Assembly (NCBI RefSeq): GCF_037911135.1
Contig: NZ_JBBLYU010000002.1
Location: 372,001-436,000 of the forward strand
DNA: 64,000 nt
Origin: Phaeobacter sp. A36a-5a
Lineage (GTDB): Bacteria; Pseudomonadota; Alphaproteobacteria; Rhodobacterales; Rhodobacteraceae
Direction of reading: 5' to 3'
Positions 1-8,600 of this stretch are shown here, in pieces. The notes beneath the pieces are model-generated. The model saw only the letters and a program-made list of their open reading frames with translations. It did not search any database and was not told the DNA's origin. Numbering within the stretch: position 1 is the stretch's first letter; each line of letters begins with the position of its first letter. Position numbers and translations under genes: made by a program.

Positions 1-176
1 CAGTTGCCGCGCATCAGTGCAACGGCAGTGAACAGGATAGCGATGCCAATAATCGAGACGCCGACAACCACATGAACCGGGATGCCGGAAAGCCCGGCGG
101 ATTTGATCGCGGAAAGGCGTGTGGCCCAGAGCAATCCAAGCGAAACAAGAAGAATAGCTTTGGTCAATGGGTTCAC
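1..176 (-). CDS. DMT/EamA-family transporter, N-terminal fragment cut by the window edge
   Basis: Fifty-eight codons are visible, starting with GTG at 176-174 directly after the TGA of the lysE-like gene (TTG at 167 is the alternative start). The fragment has two hydrophobic stretches, the first containing LLVSLGLLWA, split by a short polar loop, which fits the first two helices of drug/metabolite transporter proteins. These are inner-membrane exporters of about 10 helices, so most of the gene lies left of the window. The zero gap to lysE suggests the two exporters are co-transcribed from the same leftward promoter. The family call rests on hydrophobicity pattern and limited sequence, so the substrate is unknown. 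Confidence 0.5.
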   Translation of the reverse strand, partial: MNPLTKAILLVSLGLLWATRLSAIKSAGLSGIPVHVVVGVSIIGIAILFTAVALMRGN

Positions 177-797
177 TCAACTCACTTGGACGGCCAGCAT
201 GGCCGCGAACCCGAGCAGAACGAGGCCAGAACAAACGCGAAATGCGTCGTAGCGCGTCTGTGTCAGGAAACGTTCCCGGACCTTGTCAGCCAAGAGCGCA
301 TATGTGCAGAGCGATAGGATGGAAAGCCCGCAGTAGGTCAAAACCAGCACCGTCGATTGAGGCCAAAGCGACCGGGCCGGGTCCAGGACTTGTGGGAATA
401 GTGCAAGATAGAACAACAGCGCCTTGGGGTTTGCCAAAGCCAGTAGAAATGCTTCGCGAAAAAGGAGCCGTGGCGGCACAAATTGGACCAGACCCTTTCC
501 CAGAGCAATGGGTTCACGCCTGATCATCAGTTTCAGACCGAGCCCGCCCAGATAGGCGACCCCAAGCCAACGAAAAATCGCCCAAAGAATTTCTGACGTG
601 ACTACGAACGCGGCCACCCCGCCCGCACATAGGAGGCCACCAACTGCGAGGCCCAGTGCATTGCCTAAGATCGTCGGCAGCACCGGCACGAACCCGAGCT
701 GCAATGCCCGTCTGAGCGTGTTGAGGTTGGCAGGCCCCGGCGTCACGATGTTGGCGGCTGATATTGTCGCGTACGAAAGCCATAGTGCCCATGCCAT
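177..797 (-). CDS. LysE/RhtB-family amino-acid exporter
   Basis: A 206-aa inner-membrane protein of the LysE/RhtB family, which exports amino acids or related small molecules by exchange with the proton gradient. The family signature TPGPANLNTLRRAL lies in the first 35 residues, followed by about six hydrophobic segments, and the length matches the usual 200-210 aa. The start is ATG at 797. It diverges from the Lrp/AsnC-type regulator at 941 with a 143-bp gap, the classic arrangement in which the regulator senses the amino acid and switches on its exporter. The downstream DMT-type gene follows without a gap. The exported amino acid cannot be read from sequence. Confidence 0.85.
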   Translation of the reverse strand: MAWALWLSYATISAANIVTPGPANLNTLRRALQLGFVPVLPTILGNALGLAVGGLLCAGGVAAFVVTSEILWAIFRWLGVAYLGGLGLKLMIRREPIALGKGLVQFVPPRLLFREAFLLALANPKALLFYLALFPQVLDPARSLWPQSTVLVLTYCGLSILSLCTYALLADKVRERFLTQTRYDAFRVCSGLVLLGFAAMLAVQVS

Positions 798-892
798 ATC
801 TCAAACTCCGTTCCGGCGCGCCCATGATGATGCGCTATGGCGGAGTTTAGACAGACACGCGGTCGAAATACTTTGCATGTCGAAAGTTAATT

Positions 893-905
893 CGAGATTA
901 TCTCG
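893..905. promoter_or_regulatory. Palindrome in the lysE/lrp divergent promoter
   Basis: CGAGAT-T-ATCTCG is a perfect 6+1+6 palindrome midway between the two divergent starts (797 and 941). Lrp/AsnC proteins bind such dyads next to their own genes, so this is a candidate operator; the binding itself is inferred. Confidence 0.4.
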
Positions 906-940
906 TCATATCGAAAGCAATCCACCAAGACGCCCTCATT

Positions 941-1387
941 ATGGAAATCACACTTGATCAACTTGACCGCTCACTCCTTCAGGAACTGAGCCGTGACGCC
1001 AGATTGAGCTGGCGCGAACTTGCCGCAATGACCGGGGTGTCGGCCCCGACCGTACGGGACCGCATCAGGCGGCTCGAAGACACAGGCGTCATCACAGGTT
1101 TTGGTCTCGAGTTGTCGCCGAAAGCGCTTGGCTACACCCTAGAGGCGATTGTGCGCATCAAACCCTTTCCTGGAAAGGTTCATTTGCTCGCCGAAAAGAT
1201 CATCACATCAGATCGCATCGTGCAGTGTGACAAGGTCACTGGCGAGGATGCGTTCGTTGCGCGCATGCTGCTCAAGGATATCTCTGAAATGGACAGTTTG
1301 CTGGAAGAGTTTTCAACACACGCATCCACGCAAACAGCAGTTGTCAAATCCAGCCCGGTGCGCATGCGGCCACCGCCGCTTGAGTGA
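941..1387 (+). CDS. Lrp/AsnC-family transcriptional regulator
   Basis: A 148-aa regulator with an N-terminal winged helix-turn-helix (about residues 5-55, with LDRSLLQELSRDARLSW and the recognition helix around TGVSAPTVRDRIRRLE) and a C-terminal RAM/effector domain (about 65-140) of the kind that binds amino acids and drives octamer formation. ATG at 941 gives the normal length. It points away from the LysE exporter, so control of that exporter and of itself is the obvious reading. The last 20 residues are proline-rich and lie beyond the conserved domain. Confidence 0.85.
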   Translation: MEITLDQLDRSLLQELSRDARLSWRELAAMTGVSAPTVRDRIRRLEDTGVITGFGLELSPKALGYTLEAIVRIKPFPGKVHLLAEKIITSDRIVQCDKVTGEDAFVARMLLKDISEMDSLLEEFSTHASTQTAVVKSSPVRMRPPPLE

Positions 1388-1500
1388 AATGTTTGCAACC
1401 CAAAAGGCCTGACTGGGTTGTTGATTTTGAGTAGAGCGGACCTTCGCGCAGCCGCAGCGAAAGCTCGGAAAGTCCCGCTCACTGCTAGTCCAAGCCCAAC

Positions 1501-1553
1501 CAGGCGAACGGCCCCTGTCTCGGAGATCAGCCATTCACGCCTGGCGCGGCGAA
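1501..1553. repeat. Dispersed intergenic repeat, copy 1
   Basis: This 53-bp stretch matches 2117-2169 at 47 of 53 positions in direct orientation, with no gap. The shared core includes GGCCCCTGTCT and CTGGCGCGGCGAA. It lies in non-coding DNA between the Lrp gene and the acetyltransferase. The flanking 1435-1500 is also non-coding and holds an AGCGGACCTT-type word that recurs near 2286 and 5595. Confidence 0.7.
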
Positions 1554-1578
1554 CTTGCGGCATGAGCCCGTAGCACAC

Positions 1579-2007
1579 CTACAAGCCGACAGCTTCTCGC
1601 TGCATGAAGCAGTGGATCTCGGAGCTACTGATCTCTTTGAAACCATGCCGCCGGTAGAGCGAGCCTACCGGGTTCCAGTGCAAATACTCCAATCTAACAG
1701 GTAGCCGCAGGCTATCGGCCACCGCGAGACAGTGCGCGAGAATAGTCGAACCGGCTCCCTGGCCTTGATGCTCTGGGAACAAATAGAACTCTCCGAAGCG
1801 CACGTGATCCGACTGCCTCTGAAGCGAAAGCGTTCCAAGTCTCTGTTCCGAGCGCCTTATCTCGAAAAATGGCTTCTCGCTGTAATGACGCTCATGCAGG
1901 TCGCGTTGGAATGCTTCATCCCAAGGCCAGCGTTTGATGATGTGCGGCCCCATGGCCGCTCGTTTAGCTTGCGAAAGCAAAGGCAATGTCGCCGGGATCG
2001 CTGCCAA
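1579..2007 (-). CDS. GNAT-family N-acetyltransferase
   Basis: A 142-aa GNAT protein that would transfer an acetyl group from acetyl-CoA to an amine. The acetyl-CoA binding signature Q-x-x-G-x-G is present in EHQGQGAGSTIL (about residues 79-90), and the C-terminal strand-helix with LYRRHGFKEI is typical of the fold's last segment. The start is ambiguous: ATG at 2007, or ATG at 1953 giving MGPHIIKRW, which is closer to the usual start of the domain. The gene sits alone between two copies of the 53-bp intergenic repeat, so it may be a cassette moved with the flanking repeats. The acceptor is unknown. Confidence 0.7.
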   Translation of the reverse strand: MAAIPATLPLLSQAKRAAMGPHIIKRWPWDEAFQRDLHERHYSEKPFFEIRRSEQRLGTLSLQRQSDHVRFGEFYLFPEHQGQGAGSTILAHCLAVADSLRLPVRLEYLHWNPVGSLYRRHGFKEISSSEIHCFMQREAVGL

Positions 2008-2116
2008 GCCGAGGGAATTTCATATCAGGAGGGAGGTCAGGCAATTCCATGCCACGAACCTTTTCAGATCATGGCTGTGCCTGCAATGTCCGGCTCACCG
2101 CCAATTCACGCGCGAC

Positions 2117-2169
2117 CAGGTGAACGGCCCCTGTCTCCGAGGGCGGCCATTCATGCCTGGCGCGGCGAA
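2117..2169. repeat. Dispersed intergenic repeat, copy 2
   Basis: Direct repeat of 1501-1553 (47 of 53 identical). It lies upstream of the resolvase gene in DNA with no supported gene (2008-2314). Together the two copies bracket the acetyltransferase gene. Confidence 0.7.
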
Positions 2170-2314
2170 GGTTTCCCGCATGTCCGAAAGGGGATCCTTT
2201 ACCGGACGATTTTGAACTCGCATCTGGCCTCCGCTGCTGCTGGGGAAACATCGTCTCGATAGATTGGTACGATTTGTTTATCGCTGAGCGGACCTCTTGC
2301 GTTACATTTCTCCT

Positions 2315-2896
2315 ATGGCAGACCTTCGCATCGGCTATGCCCGCTGTTCTACCGACGCTCAGGATCTCGCCGCGCAGCGTGCGGAACTGGAATCCCTCGG
2401 CGTTGCCCCCGATCGCATTTACACCGACCACGGATTCACCGGGCGCAACCGCGACCGGCCTGGACTAGCTCAGGCGTTGGCTGCCGTGCGCGCAGGCGAC
2501 ACGCTGGTTGTTCCCAAGCTCGACCGGCTGGCCCGCTCAGTGCCGGACGCGCGCGACATCGCCGACGGTCTAGCTGAGCGCGGGGTGCGCCTCGCGCTAG
2601 GCAGCACGGTCTACGACCCGGCTGATCCGATGGGACGGATGTTCTTCAATGTGCTGGCGACCTTCGCTGAGTTCGAAGCCGACCTAATCCGGCTTCGCAC
2701 TCGCGAGGGCATGGCGGTGGCCCGCGCCAAAGGGAAGCTGAGGGGCAAGAAACCAAAGCTTTCCGACCGGCAGGCGGCGGAGCTGAAACGGATGCACGCA
2801 ACTGGGGAGTATTCGGTGTCGGACTTGGCCGAGCTCTTCTCTGTCTCGCGACCAACCGTCTATCGCACGCTGGCGCGGCAGGGGCCGAAACGTTGA
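2315..2896 (+). CDS. Serine recombinase (resolvase/invertase family)
   Basis: A 193-aa small serine recombinase. The catalytic motif GYARCSTDAQD puts the nucleophile at Ser12; VVPKLDRLARS and the long E helix (about 100-130, with GRMFFNVLATFAEFE) complete the catalytic domain, and the C-terminal helix-turn-helix SVSDLAELFSVSRPTVYRTLA binds the crossover site. The length matches Tn3-type resolvases. ATG at 2315 begins MADLRIGYAR; the frame stays open back to a TTG at 2297. No transposase of Tn3 type is nearby, so this may be a leftover of an older transposon or the invertase of a neighbouring element. Confidence 0.9.
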   Translation: MADLRIGYARCSTDAQDLAAQRAELESLGVAPDRIYTDHGFTGRNRDRPGLAQALAAVRAGDTLVVPKLDRLARSVPDARDIADGLAERGVRLALGSTVYDPADPMGRMFFNVLATFAEFEADLIRLRTREGMAVARAKGKLRGKKPKLSDRQAAELKRMHATGEYSVSDLAELFSVSRPTVYRTLARQGPKR

Positions 2897-3110
2897 TGGC
2901 CGACGACCCCTGCCAACCCTTTACAGCCGACCCTTCCAGCGACGGCACGGAGTCTACAGTGGGCAGGATGGGCGGGTGGACGAAGCCGCTCGCGCGGCAG
3001 GGGCGGCTGTGGCGGGCGCACCTCGCTGATCTGACCCCCCCTGTGCATTTGGGAATGACCGGATCTGTCTGATGATTGGGACCTTCTCAATCCACAGACA
3101 GGAGGGTCCC

Positions 3111-3998
3111 ATGAAGGATCATAGAACCACGCCGCTGCGCGCGCGGATGATCGAGGACATGCGCATCCGTGGCATGGGCGAGAGCGCCCAGAAAGCCCAT
3201 ATTCGGGCGATGAAGGATTTCGCGGGATACCTCGGGCATGCGCCCGATACAGCGACGCCGGAAGAGCTTCGGGCCTACCAGTTGCACATGACCGATACCG
3301 GCGTCTCGGCCTCGACGTTCAACGTGCGGATCTCATCGCTGCGGTTCTTCCTCGGCATCACATGCGGCCGCGAGGAGATGAAGCGGTACATGCAGTTCCG
3401 AAGCAAACCCCGGAAGTTGCCGATCGTCCTCAGCGTCGAAGAGGTGGGCGACCTGATGGCCGCGGTGCCCGGACCCGGGCTGAAGTACCGTGCGGCCCTG
3501 GGTATCAGCTACGGAGCAGGTCTGCGGGCCTCCGAGGTCTGCAATCTCAAGGTCACGGATATCGACTGTGACCGGATGCTGATCCACGTCGAGGACGGCA
3601 AGGGCAGCCGGGACCGCAAGGCGATGCTGTCGCCGGGGCTGCTGGAGCTTTTGCGCGACTATTGGCGCGAGGCGCGGCCGGAGGGCTGGCTGTTCCCGGG
3701 CAAGCCGAAGATCAACCCGCTGTCACCGCGGCAACTGAACCGGGCGTTCACGTCCGCAAAACACATGGCGGGGATCAACAAGCCCGCAACCCTGCACACG
3801 CTCCGCCATAGCTTCGCGACGCATCTGCTGGAGGCGGGGACGGATGTGCGGATCATCCAGGTTTTGCTGGGCCACGCCAAGCTCAGCACCACCGCCCGCT
3901 ACGCGCATGTGGCCACCAAGACGATCCGCTCCACCGTCAGCCCGTACAAACGTCTGAAGGAGCTGCAGGACCACACTCTCCGGCGCGGACTGGTGTGA
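3111..3998 (+). CDS. Tyrosine recombinase of the IS91-like element
   Basis: A 295-aa XerC/D-like integrase. The N-terminal SAM-like core-binding domain covers about residues 5-95 and the catalytic domain follows. Visible catalytic residues are Arg139 (in YGAGLRASEV), a Lys near 164 (GKGSRDRK), His229 and Arg232 (HTLRHSFATH), His255 (LLGHAKLST) and Tyr264 (TARYAHV). All are present, so it should be active. ATG at 3111 follows an AGGAGGGTCCC ribosome site. It stops 13 bp before the transposase, so the two are probably translated from one message. Its job in IS91-type transposition is not settled; resolving multimeric circles is a reasonable inference. Confidence 0.9.
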   Translation: MKDHRTTPLRARMIEDMRIRGMGESAQKAHIRAMKDFAGYLGHAPDTATPEELRAYQLHMTDTGVSASTFNVRISSLRFFLGITCGREEMKRYMQFRSKPRKLPIVLSVEEVGDLMAAVPGPGLKYRAALGISYGAGLRASEVCNLKVTDIDCDRMLIHVEDGKGSRDRKAMLSPGLLELLRDYWREARPEGWLFPGKPKINPLSPRQLNRAFTSAKHMAGINKPATLHTLRHSFATHLLEAGTDVRIIQVLLGHAKLSTTARYAHVATKTIRSTVSPYKRLKELQDHTLRRGLV

Positions 3999-4011
3999 CC
4001 TGACGCCGGGG

Positions 4012-5208
4012 GTGCCCGGGCGGCCGGGACTGGAGCTTGCTGACATCTTCCGAAGACACGGACCCGCGTGGCGGCGGGCCAATGCCGGGCATGTCAGCCT
4101 AACCCAGCTCAAGGTGATGTCGGCGATCGAGGCCTGCCGGACCGAGGTGCTCGGCGGGCATGTCGCTGCGTGCGGAAAATGCGGTCACCGGCACATCGCC
4201 TACAATTCCTGCAAGAACCGGCACTGCCCGAAGTGCCAGGGACCAGCCGCACGTGACTGGATGGCCGCGCGGGCCGAGGACTTGCTGCCGGTCGAGTACT
4301 TCCACGAGGTCTTCACCCTGCCGGCCGAGATCGCGCAAATCGCTTACTGGAACAAGAAGGCAGTCTACAGCCTGCTGTTCCGCGCCTCGGCTGAGACCGT
4401 GGCGACCATCGCCGCGGATCCCCGGCATCTCGGCGCCCGGGTCGGCATGACCAGCGTGCTCCACACCTGGGGCTCGGCGCTGACCCACCATCCGCATGTC
4501 CACATGATCGTGCCCGGCGGCGGCCTGTCGCCGGACGGCACAAAATGGATCGCCTGCCGCCCCGGGTTCTTCCTGCCGGTGCGCGGCCTCTCCCGGTTAT
4601 TCCGGCGACTCTTCCTCGAAGGGCTGGCGGTCCTGCACAAGGTGGGCGCGCTTCAGTTCTTCGGCGACCTCAAAAACCTGGCTCAGGCCGGCGCTTTTGC
4701 CACCTACCTCGCCCCGCTGCGCAAGACCGAGTGGGTCATCTACGCCAAACCGCCCTTCGGCGGCCCCGAGGCCGTGCTCGCCTATCTCAGCCGATACACG
4801 CACCGCGTGGCGATCTCGAACCATCGCCTGATCAGCGCCGATGCTGCGGCCGTGGCATTCCGCTGGAAGGACTACCGCATCAAGCACGGCGACCGGCAAA
4901 AGGTGATGCGCCTCGAGACCGGCGAGTTCATCCGCCGGTTCCTGATCCACGTCCTGCCCGATGGATTCCACCGCATCCGGCACTACGGGCTGCTGGCCAG
5001 CGCGGCTCGCAAGGCCACCATCGCCCGCATCCGCAGATTGCTCGGCGAGGCGCCGCAGGACCCGGACCCGCAGGAGAGTGCTGAGGTCATCCCACTCACA
5101 CTGCGCGAACCGTGCCCCTGCTGTGGCGGGGCGATGCGCATCATCGAGATCTTCCGCCGCGGTCAGAAGCCGCCATCTCGAGCACCACCCCGGGAGCAGG
5201 CCGCATGA
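4012..5208 (+). CDS. IS91-family transposase (Y2 HUH nuclease)
   Basis: A 398-aa rolling-circle transposase. Near the N-terminus lies a zinc-ribbon (CGKCGHRH then HCPKCQG). The HUH motif is in THHPHVHMIV (around residue 160), and the catalytic tyrosine pair is Tyr258 and Tyr262 in YLSRYTHR, the spacing expected for Y2 enzymes that nick and carry both strands. A C-terminal CPCCGG knuckle follows. The start is GTG at 4012, matching the usual LELADIFRRHG beginning of this family; no frameshift is seen, so the gene looks intact. It acts on single-stranded DNA at the element's oriIS and terIS ends. Confidence 0.92.
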   Translation: MPGRPGLELADIFRRHGPAWRRANAGHVSLTQLKVMSAIEACRTEVLGGHVAACGKCGHRHIAYNSCKNRHCPKCQGPAARDWMAARAEDLLPVEYFHEVFTLPAEIAQIAYWNKKAVYSLLFRASAETVATIAADPRHLGARVGMTSVLHTWGSALTHHPHVHMIVPGGGLSPDGTKWIACRPGFFLPVRGLSRLFRRLFLEGLAVLHKVGALQFFGDLKNLAQAGAFATYLAPLRKTEWVIYAKPPFGGPEAVLAYLSRYTHRVAISNHRLISADAAAVAFRWKDYRIKHGDRQKVMRLETGEFIRRFLIHVLPDGFHRIRHYGLLASAARKATIARIRRLLGEAPQDPDPQESAEVIPLTLREPCPCCGGAMRIIEIFRRGQKPPSRAPPREQAA

Positions 5209-5438
5209 CGCAACGCCCGTCTCAAACGCGCGAAACTCACCAGCTGCCGCCCGCAGGCTGGACCGCTCCTGGCCTGCCCGTTACTGCGCTTTGCTCAGGA
5301 AAATGCAATCAACTGTTCCGCCGGCATCCGAAACCCACGCCCCCAGTCGTCCGAGCGACCTCCAGTGATAGGCACGCCATGTCCGGTCGGTGGCCAGACC
5401 CCACCCCCGCAATCACCCGCAGCACGCTTTCCCCATAG
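5205..5438 (+). CDS. Possible small protein at the 3' end of the IS91-like element
   Basis: A 77-codon frame whose ATG overlaps the transposase stop (ATGA). It is Pro-, Arg- and Thr-rich with no recognisable domain. Translational coupling to the transposase is possible, but composition alone would allow a chance frame in GC-rich DNA. I see no function. Confidence 0.25.
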   Translation: MTQRPSQTRETHQLPPAGWTAPGLPVTALCSGKCNQLFRRHPKPTPPVVRATSSDRHAMSGRWPDPTPAITRSTLSP

Positions 5439-5483
5439 ACAGCGCCCGGGTCCCGCGGCTTCCTCCTTCCGAGGTTTGTCAAC

Positions 5484-5523
5484 GCGGGCCGACGCCCGCA
5501 GACGCCCCGCTGTCACGCAGCGG
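5484..5523. other. Twin hairpins near the right end of the IS91-like element
   Basis: GCGGGC-cgac-GCCCGC (5484-5499) is followed at once by CCGCTG-tcacg-CAGCGG (5507-5523). Hairpins close to the origin end are usual in IS91-type elements, so these may mark oriIS; they could also act as a transcription stop. The rest of 5439-5682 has no gene; around 5595 it contains the AGCGGACCTTT word seen in other intergenic repeats here. Confidence 0.4.
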
Positions 5524-5682
5524 CCCGCATCGAAAAACCTTCAGGATTCCGGACGTTCGCCGCAGGTGCAACGCGATCGGATAGAACTGCAAAAGCGGAC
5601 CTTTGGCGCTTTCGAACACATCCACGTTACACAGCAAAGGTGCGCGACTGCTGTATCGACTGCGCAAGCTCGCGGCAATCTT

Positions 5683-8600
5683 TCAACTCGCATCCTCAGG
5701 AGATTGAAGGGATGCTAGGATTGGCCAGGGCTTCCCGGACGCTAAGTCGGGATGCCGAGGCTCCGACTCTGGGGCACCGTGCTCATCCCGGAGATTGTCA
5801 ATCAGGTCAAGACAGCGAGCAGCGGGGTCATCTTTGCCACCATTGCTTGTCACTGCCAGTAACTTCCCACGCAGTTCAACTGCTGGGACGGGCACGATAT
5901 TGTAAGCATTCTCCCAGTTTTCCACCGGGACGTGTTCTGTGACTGCGTTTTGGATCGACTGCCAAGTCATGAACGCTTTTCCTGTTTTCATCTCAAAATC
6001 GATCAGCATCAGGACGTCTTCGGTGCTAGGGTCTTCGGCAACTGCGGCAGCGAGCGAGGCAAGCTGCTTCGTTGTCGGCCCATCCTTTAAGAGGTCGCGG
6101 ACATGAGCCCGGACTTCGGAAAACTCCGAGATCAAGCTACTCAGTTCGCGTCTCCAATGCCATCCGTCGTATGAACTGCCATCGATCGCACCGCTGACGG
6201 TCAGCTCGATAAGGCGGCGAGCGGCGGACACGGTGCCAAACCGCAACACGGTCTCGCGCCACGCATGGTTTCGATAAAAGCGTGGGTCGTCTTCGGCGAG
6301 AATGAAAGTCACGTCTTCAGTTTTGTCCAAAGACGAACTACGGAGTCCGTGAACCATCTCTTCGAGCATTCGTGGATTACGCTGCGCCTCCGGCATGCTG
6401 CTTACGATGGCGGGCAAGTTGGTGACGGGGGTAGCGAATGGCAAAAGGCGCAACCAATCGCGTAGCTGATACGCGTCGCTCTGTGTCAGGATCCAAGTCT
6501 CCTTCTCGGCCGCCTCGAAGGTCTCAGCTATGCCGTTGGCCACGAGGTTTATATCGATGTCCTCGCCAGAGAGAACCAGCGACAACAATAAGGCTGCGCG
6601 CGCTTGCCGCGGCGCGAGAGCAATTAGCTTACTGATCGTCGCGGCACGTTGGCCGTCAGGAAGCCGTGCTCCTACAATGCCGAGCGCAACTGCAAGCTTC
6701 ACTTGCGCATCTGACGAACCATCGACAATCAATGTCTCGATTGCGCCGAAGATAGCCTCCGCTTCGATAGATGTCGCGGCGGGATCGGTGGCCCGGGCCT
6801 CCCGGCGCGTTTCGACGCGCGAGAAATCTACGCCGATCAGGAACTTCTTGTCGTCTTTGGGTTCATTTGCCTCAGACCACTGGGCAGCCAGCACACGCGC
6901 CGCGAGCTCGCCAAAGTGCTCATCCGTCAGGTATTCACGCATCAGCGCTGCGGTCTCCGGCACATTCATCGCCAAGAACGCTCGTTGGTACTCATGCATG
7001 TGTGGATGCTGCGCTTCGTGCATAGCGTCGCGATCCTTCCAGCCGCTCGCGGTGGCTTTTTCGCGGAAAACCCGATAGCGATGTAAATTGTCGTCAAGCA
7101 TTCTCTTCAAGAGTGGAAGATGCGCGACGGACGGTGCGCGGCTCATCATCGTTGCAATGGTAGCTACGCGCCAGCGCTTCTCATCCCCTCCGGCGAGCAT
7201 GCGCTCAGCCCATTCGCACGCCAGCTTGCCGATTCCAGCCAAGGCTTCTTCGCTAAAGGGTCGCGCCCGTTCTTCATCGCCGTTGGTCTCGCGGGAAAAC
7301 AGCGCGGCCAGTTGAACGATTTCTTCAATATCGGCATCTGCCGCCCGCGCCTCAATCGCGGCTACCAGATTTGCGCCCGGCGTATGGCCGATGCGGTCGC
7401 GCAGACCGTGATAGCGATCACCTGCAGCCTGATTGTATTTTCCGCTGGCATCGCGCACGACTTTTCCAGCAGCAAGATACGCGTCGATCAGCCGACCAAC
7501 AGCGGTTGGTCCAAGCACTGAGGAGGCAGCTTCAGCGTGGTCGTCGTGGCGGTTTGTCTCTTCGAGGGCAATTTCGAGCAGTTCGTCGTCCTCAAGGGCA
7601 AAGCCGGCGGCGGCAAGAACATTATCCGCGCCGTAGAAGAGCTCGCGGCGTTCGCGCAGGCGACGCAGCAACCCACTAGCGAGAGCCTGGGGATAGCGTT
7701 CTCGTACTTCGTACAATAGATGCCTATCGCTATCGCGCTTGCGGTCGATCTCCATTTCCGCAACAAACTCAGCAATGTCGGCATCGCATTCATCTCCGCG
7801 TGGCGAGTAGATGAGCGTACGCAGGCGCTCAATGTGCGATATTCCGGCAGCAGTGCGTCTTTCGCGCGCTCGCTCGAGTTCTTGCTGGACAGCGTCGACT
7901 GCAATGTCGTCGAGGTGACCCTTTCGGGCGAGGATGTCGTAGGTCGCGTCGCCCGCGTCCTCTAGTAAGTCGGCGACGTGACGGTCCGCCCGTCGAAATG
8001 ACAGCGCATCGACAACCGTCGCTTTCACTTCCGGCTCGCTGTCACTCCTCGCTATTGCGGTCGCAAGATCGAGGCCGTCAATTCCGCTATTCGATGCGAT
8101 TTCATGCAGTACATGCTTGCGGATTTCCGATGGCAATGAAGCAATCCGCGTAGGCGCGTCACTCCCAAGTACGGAGGGACGAAACTGCTTCGCCGCCCGG
8201 AGCGCGTGCAGGTGCACCTGATCGTCCGCGTGCGTGACAAGTGGCCAAACAAGATCGCTGAATTCCGGCCTGCCGGACGCAATCATGAAACGCACCGCAC
8301 GATCCACCTTGCTTGGCGCGTGCCACTGCTCGGCGAGGCTCCGCATTTCGGTGCCAATCGGTGCCCATACCTCGTCAGTGGCGCGGAATATCATTTCGCC
8401 CGCGAAGACAGGATCGACTTCAAAAGCTGTGCAGATGGCGGCGCTGCATGCGGCCCTATATACGGCGTCCCCGCGTGCGCACCGTTCGATTGCGAACAGA
8501 ACTGCTTCTTCCCAAGGCCGCTGATTGAGCACGTCGACCTTAAGTTTTTCGCTTGCTGCCGGATCGCTGACGGCCTGCAGTATCAGTCGCTCGACGTAGT

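Larger units (their letters stand above)
3040..5526 (+). mobile_element. IS91-like rolling-circle element with accessory tyrosine recombinase
   Basis: Two co-directional genes, a tyrosine recombinase (3111-3998) and an IS91-family HUH transposase (4012-5208), form the recombinase-plus-transposase module common in rhodobacterial IS91 relatives. Neither outer end could be fixed by eye: IS91 elements have no inverted repeats and make no target duplication. The right edge is set after two hairpins at 5484-5523, which resemble the hairpin-bearing oriIS side; the left edge is a guess in the non-coding DNA after the resolvase (2897-3110). Confidence 0.6.

Noticed and set aside
1180-2431. Short minus-strand frames with similar peptides (REW..SETGAV..) at 1313-1578 and 2069-2431
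   Set aside because: The likeness comes from the 53-bp DNA repeat, not from a protein family; both lie in non-coding DNA.
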